Source: Ruficoccus amylovorans (GTDB taxonomy: Bacteria; Verrucomicrobiota; Verrucomicrobiia; Opitutales; Cerasicoccaceae). Taken from it: 64,000 nucleotides of DNA. The notes beneath the pieces are model-generated. The model did not search any database and was not told the origin of the DNA. It worked only from the letters and a program-made list of their open reading frames with translations. Shown piece after piece: positions 8,138-15,332 of this stretch; position 1 is the first letter of the stretch; each line of letters starts with the position of its first letter. Position numbers and translations under genes: made by a program. The DNA is taken from NCBI RefSeq assembly GCF_014230085.1, contig NZ_JACHVB010000012.1:1-64000 (forward strand), read 5' to 3'.

Positions 8138-9241
8138 ATGAACCTGATTGGTCCCATTACGATGGAAAACTTTGAAAGCTCAATTCTTGAGCTTCAGGGT
8201 ACGCTCCTTTTTGTTGCCTATTTCATTCTCGTAGCAGGGCTGATCGTTCGGATCATGCGCATCTCGGATACCGGTGGCGACATGGTGGCCATGACGAAGG
8301 CCGTTTTTATCGGTTTCTTCCTTGTCGCGCTGATGGCCACAGGCCGCTACTGGTTTAACGCGATTGATCAGGGGATGTATGATGCCGCCGACGTCATCAA
8401 TACCGACTTTGGAAGTGAGCCCTATGCTGTTACGGATGCTCTGATCAAAACCATCGACGAGGATCCCGAGGCCGAAGGGTGGGGCGTCGAGAGGATCGTG
8501 AACTCCGTCTATCTGAGCATCGTTTACGGGATTTCCAAACTGGGCATTACCGTGGCGGCGCTCTTTCAGGTGCCCTTCTACATCCTTCAGTATGTGCTTA
8601 AGTGGCTCGGATTCCTCTTCCTCCCAATTGGGCTAGCACTGTTCATGTTTCCTTCGCTGGCCAATATTGGCGTGAAGCTCATCGCCAATATGCTGGCGGT
8701 GATGGCGTGGCCCATAGGCTTTGCCATCACCAATCTCGCGGCGATGGGACTTGTGGAAGATTTTGCTGATGCCTCCACCTTTTCCGGGAATGACACGGGC
8801 GCCGCGCTCTACATGATGAGCTTCGGCTCGCTTATCATGGGGCTGATCGCTGCGCTGATCCTCGTCATCGGTACGCTGGCCACACCAACGATCATGTTTA
8901 TGATCTTCGCCAGTGGTACTGGTTTGCAGGCCCTCGCGGGATCGGCCCTGCGGACCGCTGCTGTGGCGACTTCTCGGGGAAGTTCTTCGCCCGGTGTCAC
9001 GCTATCCCCCTCCGCCGTCAAGCCCACTCAAGCCACTCCGGTGAGTGCTCCCCAGAGCGACCCTGGACTGAGGCCACCTGTCTCGTCATCGGTTCCCGTT
9101 CCTTCTGGTGCACCGCAAGCTGCCGTACCGGCGATGGATAATCCGCTGTTGCCCGTCAATCCCCATGATCCCTCCGGCAGCCAACTGGCCGCGAAGCTTT
9201 ACGCGCAGGCGTCACCACCCAAACCGCATACGCAGATATGA
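8138..9241 (+). CDS. VirB6/TrbL-like polytopic membrane protein
   Basis: A 367-residue multi-spanning membrane protein that would form the inner-membrane part of the translocation channel. Hydrophobic helices are visible around residues 22-42, 54-72, 125-170 (two), 185-205 and 225-260, with a central periplasmic loop containing AIDQGMYDAADVINTDFGSE. The C-terminal 90 residues are Pro/Ser-rich and soluble, as in TrbL and TrbP relatives. Position between the VirB5- and VirB8-like genes is canonical. Its stop overlaps the next ATG by four bases (ATGA). Confidence 0.75.
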   Translation: MNLIGPITMENFESSILELQGTLLFVAYFILVAGLIVRIMRISDTGGDMVAMTKAVFIGFFLVALMATGRYWFNAIDQGMYDAADVINTDFGSEPYAVTDALIKTIDEDPEAEGWGVERIVNSVYLSIVYGISKLGITVAALFQVPFYILQYVLKWLGFLFLPIGLALFMFPSLANIGVKLIANMLAVMAWPIGFAITNLAAMGLVEDFADASTFSGNDTGAALYMMSFGSLIMGLIAALILVIGTLATPTIMFMIFASGTGLQALAGSALRTAAVATSRGSSSPGVTLSPSAVKPTQATPVSAPQSDPGLRPPVSSSVPVPSGAPQAAVPAMDNPLLPVNPHDPSGSQLAAKLYAQASPPKPHTQI

Positions 9242-9924
9242 GTCACGACGAACACGAGATGCCGGAGCGTTCCTCCGTTGATCCCGCCAAGGCGCGGGCG
9301 CATGGCAAGCAGCTTCGCGCCCGCAACGCCTTCCATCCGTTGAAATTGTTCACGGATAATGCCTGGGCGGCGCGGCTGTGGTTTTTGATCGCGCTCATGC
9401 TGTTGGGGTGGGTGGTGATTCAGCCCTTCTTCATCATCAATGCCTACCGCACCCGCGAGCGCGTGGTTATCATGGATGGGGCGGGAACGTATTCCATCGC
9501 CCCCACGCTCGATTTTGAAGAGGCTACTCACCTGCACGAGGAGTTGGCCCTGTGGGCAACCTACGCGCTCTTTTCGCAGAACCCGAACGGTTTCGATATG
9601 CCCGAGCTTTTGGACAAGCTGTTTCTGAATGACCCGCTTAAAAAAGCCCGGCAGTTACATGCGCGAGCCGAAAAGGAACTGCGCGAAAAGGCCATCCACC
9701 AAAAGGTAGAGGTCTTTGAAATCAAAGTGCTGCAAACGCGGGGCGATCAGGTGTTCACCCAAGTAAAAGGGCAGTTGATCCGCACCGGCAGCTTCGAGGG
9801 AAAAACCTTCGTGGAAGACCCGCAGTTCACGCTCACTCTCGTGATGTATCGCAATCCCAATATGCTTGAAAACAAACGCTACCCGCTGGCCGTGATGTCC
9901 TTTGAGGAAAAAATACTGTTGTAG
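9238..9924 (+). CDS. VirB8/TrbF-like bitopic T4SS assembly protein
   Basis: A 228-residue protein with a basic cytoplasmic N terminus (about 45 residues), a single membrane helix (WFLIALMLLGWVVIQPFFII) and a periplasmic domain of about 160 residues. The order (RTRERVVIMDG, long helices with LHARAEKELREK, then strands VFTQVKGQLIRTGSF and FTLTLVMYRNPN) fits the NTF2-like VirB8/TraE fold that nucleates the secretion channel. It starts in an ATGA overlap with the VirB6-like gene and is followed five bases later by the VirB9-like gene. Primary sequence similarity is weak, so fold and synteny carry the call. Confidence 0.65.
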   Translation: MSHDEHEMPERSSVDPAKARAHGKQLRARNAFHPLKLFTDNAWAARLWFLIALMLLGWVVIQPFFIINAYRTRERVVIMDGAGTYSIAPTLDFEEATHLHEELALWATYALFSQNPNGFDMPELLDKLFLNDPLKKARQLHARAEKELREKAIHQKVEVFEIKVLQTRGDQVFTQVKGQLIRTGSFEGKTFVEDPQFTLTLVMYRNPNMLENKRYPLAVMSFEEKILL

Positions 9925-9928
9925 TCCG

Positions 9929-10819
9929 ATGAAGCTGAACCGCATTGTCATCCTGTATTTCTTGTTGCCTCCTCTTTGCCATGCGGAGGAGGACCGCTAT
10001 AACCGCGAGGTCATCAAGGAGTATGCCTTGAGCCCGCAGACGGTTTACAACATCCCCATCGGCAACACGCCGACCACAGTTACCTTTCCGGGGCCGCTCC
10101 AGTCCATCGACGGGGCCAATGTGGGCAGCGTTCCCAAGGACAACCCACCCGTGCTCTTAAGCTACGTGGCCGGACAGTCTTTCTTTTCCGTACGGGCCAT
10201 GCAGCCCAATGCGCGAGGAGCGCTCAATGTGGTTTATCAGGGGCAGACCTACGCTTTTAATTTCTATCACCACGAGGACGTCGTGCCGTACCGCACGGTG
10301 CGGCTTATGCAGTCCGATGAACTGATGGCGGACAGTGCCGCCTTGGGGCCGGGGGCGATTACCATTCGCCGGACCACGCCGAACGTCCTGCTGGATTTGC
10401 TCGACCGGGCCAAGAGCTATCCGCTGGTCCAGCGGGCCTATCCGGGGATGTTAGATGAGGAGGTTGATTACCGTGTTCCCGAAGGGCTCACGACCGAGTA
10501 CCGCGATTACACGGCGACCATTGAGGAGGTCATGCGGTTTGTCCGCTATGACACCCTCGTATTCAGGATTTCGTTACACAACACCTCGGAAGAGGACATC
10601 TATTATCAGCCGCAGATGCTAGCTATCCGCATCGGCCAGAACCTCTATTATCCATCCATCGCGGACGCTTCCGGTATCATCCCGGCCCAGTCCGACAGCG
10701 TGGCTTACCTGGCCATCACCGGCAAACCCAACGGGGAAGCCGCTCACCTCAGCGTTCACAACCCCTTTCAGGTCATCGTCACTCGGATCACCTACCCGGC
10801 CAAGCTCTTCATTCCTTAA
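9929..10819 (+). CDS. VirB9/TrbG-like outer-membrane core component
   Basis: A 296-residue secreted protein. The ATG at 9929 gives a clean signal peptide (MKLNRIVILYFLLPPLCHA, then EED). The following all-beta region has strands around TVYNIPIGNTPTTVTFPG and FFSVRAMQPNARGALNVVYQ, and resembles the N-terminal half of VirB9/TrbG. The C-terminal half (LVFRISLHNTSEEDIYYQPQ) looks like an immunoglobulin-like beta sandwich. Within the secretion channel this protein joins VirB7-type lipoproteins and VirB10 in the outer-membrane ring. It is located seven bases before the VirB10-like gene. The C-terminal half differs from classical VirB9, so this may be a lineage-specific version. Confidence 0.6.
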   Translation: MKLNRIVILYFLLPPLCHAEEDRYNREVIKEYALSPQTVYNIPIGNTPTTVTFPGPLQSIDGANVGSVPKDNPPVLLSYVAGQSFFSVRAMQPNARGALNVVYQGQTYAFNFYHHEDVVPYRTVRLMQSDELMADSAALGPGAITIRRTTPNVLLDLLDRAKSYPLVQRAYPGMLDEEVDYRVPEGLTTEYRDYTATIEEVMRFVRYDTLVFRISLHNTSEEDIYYQPQMLAIRIGQNLYYPSIADASGIIPAQSDSVAYLAITGKPNGEAAHLSVHNPFQVIVTRITYPAKLFIP

Positions 10820-10826
10820 ACGCACC

Positions 10827-11879
10827 ATGATCAAGTTTCTCAATTCGCCCTTGGGCAATGTCGTGGCCGCCGTGCTGTTCATCGGCGGCATCGGCGGGCT
10901 CGTCGTGTTGCATACGATGGACAAGGGGGAGGCAGACTTCACTACGCCCGAGGAGGCATACGACTATAAGCCCGACGTGTACAAACGCGACATTCCGCGC
11001 TTTAAAATGCCCGGTGCGGTCGTGACTACCAATGAGGAGGAGCTTACCGCAGAAAACGCTGAGAGTCCGGAAGAACCGGAGTCGCCGCTGTCGCGGCCCC
11101 AGCAGGCCCGCCTGAATGAGGAGAAGACTAAGGCCAAAGGCGGACTGCCGCTAAATCTCTTTACCGGCGCGGTTTCAGATCAAGAAGAGGTGGTTTCACC
11201 GGATTACGCCCCTTTCGGGCGGCTCATTCCCTGTGAACTGATCATCACAGTGGAGAGCAGTTCGATGGACACGCCCATTATCGGCCTTGTCACCGAGGAC
11301 GTGGTTCATGCCGGAAAGGTCATCATCCCTGCTGGGGCGGAGGTGCATGGACGGGCCAGTGAGGGGAACACCCGCGACCGCATTTCCGCCACGGGCACCT
11401 GGAATTTTGTCTGGCGCACGCACGAAGCCTTGAACGGAACCGAGTTGACCCTTCAGGGAATTGCGCTCGATCGCGAGTATAATTTCAACACCGGCTTGTG
11501 GGGCTTGCAGGACGGCTCAGCCGGACTCAAGGGCTACCTTATCAAGAGTGACGACTGGAATGAGATCAAGCTATTCGCGGCCACGTTCCTTGCCGCCGCC
11601 ACCCAGGGCTTCAAGCAGTACGACGACTTCATTACGGACACGGGATCAGCGGTGCAGATTGCCGAAAGCTCCGTTGGCAATGCCGCGCTGGATGGGACGA
11701 CCGCCGTCCTCGAAAAATACGCCGAGCAGATTCAGGCGGCCATCGAACGCGACGGCTTCTACATCCGGGTTCCGGCAGGGACGCAGTTTTATGTTTACGT
11801 CACGCAGACCATCGACGCGGCGGAAGGCTCGCGCGGAAACATCAGCAATCATGACATCTGGAATTCGAAAACAAACTGA
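10827..11879 (+). CDS. VirB10/TrbI-like channel scaffold protein
   Basis: A 350-residue protein with one N-terminal membrane helix (VVAAVLFIGGIGGLVVLHTM), a variable Pro/Glu-rich linker (residues ~35-110) and a C-terminal beta-barrel domain. Diagnostic segments are GRLIPCELIITVESSSMDTP, PIIGLVTEDVV, GKVIIPAGAEVHGRA and the closing VPAGTQFYVYVTQTI. All correspond to the VirB10/TrbI/TraB barrel that spans from the inner membrane to the outer-membrane pore. It is complete. Its last 29 bases overlap the start of the following lipoprotein gene in another frame. Confidence 0.85.
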   Translation: MIKFLNSPLGNVVAAVLFIGGIGGLVVLHTMDKGEADFTTPEEAYDYKPDVYKRDIPRFKMPGAVVTTNEEELTAENAESPEEPESPLSRPQQARLNEEKTKAKGGLPLNLFTGAVSDQEEVVSPDYAPFGRLIPCELIITVESSSMDTPIIGLVTEDVVHAGKVIIPAGAEVHGRASEGNTRDRISATGTWNFVWRTHEALNGTELTLQGIALDREYNFNTGLWGLQDGSAGLKGYLIKSDDWNEIKLFAATFLAAATQGFKQYDDFITDTGSAVQIAESSVGNAALDGTTAVLEKYAEQIQAAIERDGFYIRVPAGTQFYVYVTQTIDAAEGSRGNISNHDIWNSKTN

Positions 11880-12378
11880 CTTGCGTAAACGTCTGTCTCG
11901 CTGGAGTGGGGTACTGGCCGCTTCCGGGTTGCTGGCCGGGTGTGCCAGCGAGCCGGTGGAAGAACCGCCGCCCTCCATGCCCGTGCAGGTGTCGGGGACG
12001 GAGCTGGATCCCTATAGCATGGGGAAGATTCGCACCCCCGAATCCGTGCACGCCTACTACCTCGGGCCGTATGTGGACCCGCAGGACTCCGGCGTACGGC
12101 ACGATGCCCATCGCATTGCGCGGGTGGAGCAGCCTGCCCGCTGGAACCTTTCCCCGAGCGCTCCCACGGCGGTTCCGCTGGGGCCGGTCGTGGCCGTGGT
12201 CGACCCGGCGCAGCAGGTGGGGCTTCTTTCCGGCGAGTTGGAGAACAAGATCGCCCAGGCTAACACGCTCATCGCGACCCTGATTGAGCAGAACGATGTT
12301 TTGCAGACGCAGCTTGATGAGCGCGACAAGCAACTGGACGAATTGTCGAAGCGCCTCTCCGAGCTCGAACGCCCATGA
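11851..12378 (+). CDS. T4SS-associated lipoprotein with C-terminal coiled coil
   Basis: A 175-residue protein starting at the ATG at 11851, inside the end of the virB10-like gene. After a basic start (RKQTDLRKRLSRW) comes a signal helix ending in the lipobox LLAGC. The middle part has a run RTPESVHAYYLGPYVDPQDS, a wording I associate with conserved conjugation lipoproteins, though I cannot name the family. The last 50 residues form a heptad coiled coil (ENKIAQANTLIATLIEQNDV and on to the C terminus). It could be the VirB7-type partner of the VirB9 and VirB10 proteins just upstream. It is the last gene before an intergenic hairpin. Confidence 0.6.
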   Translation: MTSGIRKQTDLRKRLSRWSGVLAASGLLAGCASEPVEEPPPSMPVQVSGTELDPYSMGKIRTPESVHAYYLGPYVDPQDSGVRHDAHRIARVEQPARWNLSPSAPTAVPLGPVVAVVDPAQQVGLLSGELENKIAQANTLIATLIEQNDVLQTQLDERDKQLDELSKRLSELERP

Positions 12379-12485
12379 CCCTTTCGATGCATACCTGAAT
12401 CATACACTTCTGGCATCCGGCCAGACCTGCCCGAAGCTGACTGATAGCGGCCCCGCAGGCAGGTTAAGCAAGCGCGGGGTTTTTG
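12375..12485 (+). promoter_or_regulatory. Intergenic attenuator-like hairpin with possible leader peptide
   Basis: Between the lipoprotein gene and the next small gene, CCCCGC (12451-12456) pairs with GCGGGG (12474-12479), followed by TTTTT: a terminator-like hairpin. An alternative pairing exists between ACCTGCC (12425-12431) and GGCAGGT (12458-12464), which would exclude the first. A seven-codon open frame (ATG at 12375 to TGA at 12398, MTLSMHT) overlaps the previous stop codon. The arrangement could be a simple terminator or an attenuator. Nothing further is certain. Confidence 0.4.
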
Positions 12486-12498
12486 AGAAAGAAATCCA

Positions 12499-12870
12499 AT
12501 GTCATTAAAAGAAAGCGTGGAAAAGAAACTCGCCGAAGCCCGCAAGTCGAACGGGCCGAAGCGCAACCCGGAAATCGACGCGATCATCGATCGCTACATG
12601 AAAGAAAACCCCGAACGCGTGGCCTACCTCAAGACGGAGACGAAGGACCAGTTGGTTCGTCGGGCCGTGTTGCGGGAAGCCCTCAAGTCTGACGCTAGCC
12701 AGCGTCTGAGGCTGAAGGAAAGCGAGGCTGTCGGGAAATTCCTGAAGGAGAACCCGGAGATTGCCCAAGATATCGAGAAGCGCATTGCCCGCGTGCCCGA
12801 TGATCGTAAGGAGCAGGCCCGCGTCCGGCTTGGACGGCAGGAAGCGACCAAGTCTGCGCTCAAGATGTGA
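12499..12870 (+). CDS. Small charged helical protein, unknown function
   Basis: A 123-residue soluble protein, very rich in Lys, Arg and Glu and almost entirely helical in character. No membrane segment or known domain is seen. It contains two similar phrases, RYMKENPERVAYLKTET and KFLKENPEIAQDIEKRI, so it may hold an internal repeat of a short helical unit (about residues 35-50 and 75-92). It starts 13 bases after a terminator-like hairpin, and the next gene lies 38 bp downstream. It probably belongs to the mobile element's own functions, such as DNA handling or regulation. I do not recognise the family. Confidence 0.55.
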   Translation: MSLKESVEKKLAEARKSNGPKRNPEIDAIIDRYMKENPERVAYLKTETKDQLVRRAVLREALKSDASQRLRLKESEAVGKFLKENPEIAQDIEKRIARVPDDRKEQARVRLGRQEATKSALKM

Positions 12871-12908
12871 AGAGCGTTCGTCCTAAACTACCAACCCAAG
12901 GTTTAATC

Positions 12909-13187
12909 ATGGAAACGACCACTGAAACCACTTCCGATAAATCCACCGTCTTGAGAATTCCCGCTGAGATCATGGCTACCTTTCAGCGATCCAATGACTT
13001 TTTGACGCGCCGCTACCAGAACGCCGTTCCCAGCCCAGAGGAACTGATCATCTTCTACCTCTCGGGCATTGAGGCCCACGAGGTCGTCGCCGGTCTGGAG
13101 CGTCAGGTGCTCTTGCTCTCCGGCAAACAGCCCCCCGAACAGGACGACCATCTTGTCCAGACCTACCTCGACATGGAGGCCGAGTAG
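12909..13187 (+). CDS. Small acidic protein, unknown function
   Basis: A 92-residue protein starting at the ATG at 12909. Upstream in-frame codons lack a better start. It opens with a Thr-rich segment (ETTTETTSDKSTVLRIP) and continues as amphipathic helices (MATFQRSNDFLTRRYQ, PSPEELIIFYLSGIEAHEVV). The LRIPAEIMATFQRS section has the feel of a short DNA-binding protein of the ribbon-helix-helix or antirepressor kind, but that is speculation. It ends the rightward T4SS-side transcription unit: a strong hairpin with a T tract begins 25 bases after the stop. Confidence 0.5.
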   Translation: METTTETTSDKSTVLRIPAEIMATFQRSNDFLTRRYQNAVPSPEELIIFYLSGIEAHEVVAGLERQVLLLSGKQPPEQDDHLVQTYLDMEAE

Positions 13188-13211
13188 CGGACGCTTAGAT
13201 TATTTTCAAGT

Positions 13212-13249
13212 AAGCCTTGGGTGTAGCCGTTACATCCAAGGCTTTTTTT
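13212..13249 (+). terminator. Rho-independent terminator
   Basis: A 14-bp stem (AAGCCTTGGGTGTA paired with TACATCCAAGGCTT, one G-T pair) with a 5-nt loop and a run of T follows the last rightward gene of the conjugation block. It separates this block from the defence genes, which begin with a gene on the other strand. Confidence 0.9.
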
Positions 13250-13268
13250 GAAGATGGAATGCGTGGGG

Positions 13269-13967
13269 TCAGGGTTTCCAATGCCATGACGACCTATATA
13301 TGGAGATGTTTCTCTGAGACCAGATGCTCTTTTTCCACATCAATTGTTTGGGGTTGCCGCCATATTTTGCGGACTCATGCACCTTGTTAAATACTTCTTC
13401 GGTGATGAATGATGCGTAAGTATCATTACGAAGACCGCATAGTTTTGCCGCATAGTTTGCGGATCGACCTACCCATACTAAATCGTTTGATCCTCGAACG
13501 CCTGTGCGGGCTATGAATAAACTTCCGGTATCGACACCTACCGCTTGTTGTAGTTGGAATGTTGACTTGGGGTAGATTTTTTTTAGGGCTGGATTAATTA
13601 TTTTCGATGATAAATAATTTATTTGAAGGGCGGTTTTAGCCGCTGAGGTATTTTTGGAGTTTCCAATATAAACGGCCATGACTCTGTCACCGTCAAAGGC
13701 TGTAATTACTCCATTATTGTTTTTGATGATGTCGCAAGCTCCTCGTAGATAGGCTTTGTATACTTCGGCAGCAAACCAATCTTTGTACCCGATGACTAGG
13801 CCTGTAGAATCTTCCATGTCGGCGTAGAGTACTGTTGCATCAAGCTCCATGGCGTCGTTCCCGAGTTGGATGTCTTCTGCTTCTGGTACTGATTGGTCTT
13901 TTCGTCGGCTCCATTCCGTTCTTAATATTTGTTCGACCTCGGCTTTGATATCATCGTGTGTTTTCAT
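13269..13967 (-). CDS. Pycsar-type class III nucleotide cyclase (PycC-like)
   Basis: A 232-residue class III cyclase domain with no receiver, membrane or HAMP domains. Metal-binding aspartates sit in VLYADMEDST (D50) and AFDGDRVMAVYIG (D94); the later core reads AVGVDTGSLFIARTGVRG and LVWVGRSANYAAKL. The words DGDRVMAVYIGNSKNTSAA, WVGRSANYAAKL and the closing IYRSSWHWKP are the pattern I know from Pycsar cyclases (PycC), which make cCMP or cUMP on phage infection. The ATG at 13967 is preferred; a TTG three codons upstream is possible. A membrane protein of Pycsar-effector type is divergent from it. The gene is clearly more AT-rich than the conjugation genes. Base specificity cannot be read from sequence by eye. 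Confidence 0.8.
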   Translation of the reverse strand: MKTHDDIKAEVEQILRTEWSRRKDQSVPEAEDIQLGNDAMELDATVLYADMEDSTGLVIGYKDWFAAEVYKAYLRGACDIIKNNNGVITAFDGDRVMAVYIGNSKNTSAAKTALQINYLSSKIINPALKKIYPKSTFQLQQAVGVDTGSLFIARTGVRGSNDLVWVGRSANYAAKLCGLRNDTYASFITEEVFNKVHESAKYGGNPKQLMWKKSIWSQRNISIYRSSWHWKP

Positions 13968-14229
13968 GTCGTACAAAAGGGGGGGGTAACGAATACGGTG
14001 ATCTGTAATGCCATTAGGCGTACAAGTCGTTTGATGCTGTTTATGGGGATGTTGCGAGTCAATGTTGTTATAATCGGATATAAACAGACGAATTATGGAT
14101 GGTATTATCTGTCAGATGACTAGGAGGCGGAACCTGCCGTTTGCATGTCCAAGAGGCTTTTGAAAGCGCTTATGGTTCTTGAGAGATGGGATTGACTTCC
14201 GGAGAGCTAGGGAGCTATTAAAAACAACA

Positions 14230-14793
14230 ATGAATGCGGAAGACGAATTGAAATTGAGTCATGCAAAAGAGTGTTTTGCGAATATGCATTCTATTTCCAG
14301 ATTCATCGATGGAAAGACGGTTGCGCTGACCAGTTTGATTCTTTTGGTTCTTGGTGGCATGGCATTCATTATTAAATTTGTGCTCAAGCTTGAAGAGCCT
14401 AGATTTGAAGGGATTTTTGCTTTGCCATGTGTGGATTTTATTGCACTGGAATTAGCCGTTTTATCCTGTGTGGCTTCCATCTGTTCGATTTTTTTCTGTG
14501 TAGCGACTAATATCGCGCGTCTAAAACTTACATCGAAACATACCGCACTGTTCCCAATTCACGTAGACAGATACGAGAATATTGACCTAGCTTCCTCTGA
14601 GATGTTTGACCTGCTGCAGGGGATGGACGTTAAAAAAATGCTAGAAGAGTATTCAGATCAATTGACCAATTTGGGGCGTATTGTCGCAAGGAAATTCTTT
14701 TGGTACCGTCTAGCAGTTGGGGTGTTCTTTGTTCAAGCAGTATGGGGAGTGGTTGCGTTGGGATTGTTCCTAATGAGTTGCTCGGCGAGATGA
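14230..14793 (+). CDS. Membrane effector of Pycsar type (DUF5706-like)
   Basis: A 187-residue protein from the ATG at 14230; a TTG at 14179 would add 17 residues. Two membrane helices sit near the N terminus (about 31-52 and 68-94), then comes a cytoplasmic region of about 60 residues (ENIDLASSEMFDLLQGMDVK), then a third helix at 160-183. The segment SISRFIDGKTVALTSLILL before TM1 and EEYSDQLTNLGRIVARKFFWYR before TM3 match the layout of Pycsar effectors, where the soluble part binds cCMP or cUMP and the helices depolarise the membrane. It is divergent from the cyclase gene and its last 61 bases overlap the convergent E2-like gene. It could serve either cyclase in this cluster. Confidence 0.65.
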   Translation: MNAEDELKLSHAKECFANMHSISRFIDGKTVALTSLILLVLGGMAFIIKFVLKLEEPRFEGIFALPCVDFIALELAVLSCVASICSIFFCVATNIARLKLTSKHTALFPIHVDRYENIDLASSEMFDLLQGMDVKKMLEEYSDQLTNLGRIVARKFFWYRLAVGVFFVQAVWGVVALGLFLMSCSAR

Positions 14794-15332
14794 CGGCGAA
14801 ATTTCTCTCGCTCTTGATCATACTCTTTGGTGCCCGCCTCGTAGTGGGAGAATTGCTGCCAGGAACTCTGCCATTGTTCGAGGCCCCTCTCGGCACCAAC
14901 CTGATGGTAATAGAGTAGCATACCGACGCTTTGGATGAGCCATGTCGCAAGAGACTCATTACCAGCGTCTCGGCCCAGAATTATGTGGGTTATTTCGCAG
15001 CGGTCAGCCCAACGGTGATCGTGGTCCCAGCACAGATAGCCACCCTTGTTTACGTGCCAGTCTATTTCTCTGCGTACCCATGGCTCATCACAGCGCACAC
15101 TAGGGGTATTCTGTTCCCAGAGGGCATTGGCGCACACGATGATGGGGACTATCGTGTTTTGATGTGAAGGCAGTCGAACCCCTATTGTCGTCGTGTAAGC
15201 CAATGCGCTGTCTGTCCCTTTTATCCGAAACGTATCGACTCCCTGGGCATCTGAGGCGTCATGTGCCCGGAGGGATTTCAAAAACGATTCGGCCCCTGAT
15301 GACGATAGTCTGACTAATTGTTCAACGACCAT
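14733..15332 (-). CDS. E2-like (ubiquitin-conjugating fold) protein, defence-associated
   Basis: A 199-residue protein. The central part looks like a UBC fold: strands around FRIKGTDSALAYTTTIGVRL and TIVPIIVCANA, then DWHVNKGGYLCW, which matches the E2 signature His-x-Asn followed by Gly-x-Leu-Cys. On this reading C101 is the catalytic Cys and H93 the HPN-type His. A Trp-rich helical tail follows (GLEQWQSSWQQFSHYE). Its ATG overlaps the end of the cyclase gene by 11 bases, so the two are co-translated. Type II and type II-short CBASS carry E2-like proteins that modify the CD-NTase; here the partner is a class III cyclase-like protein. No E1 or JAB gene is nearby. Assignment is by motif only. 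Confidence 0.5.
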   Translation of the reverse strand: MVVEQLVRLSSSGAESFLKSLRAHDASDAQGVDTFRIKGTDSALAYTTTIGVRLPSHQNTIVPIIVCANALWEQNTPSVRCDEPWVRREIDWHVNKGGYLCWDHDHRWADRCEITHIILGRDAGNESLATWLIQSVGMLLYYHQVGAERGLEQWQSSWQQFSHYEAGTKEYDQEREKFRRHLAEQLIRNNPNATTPHTA

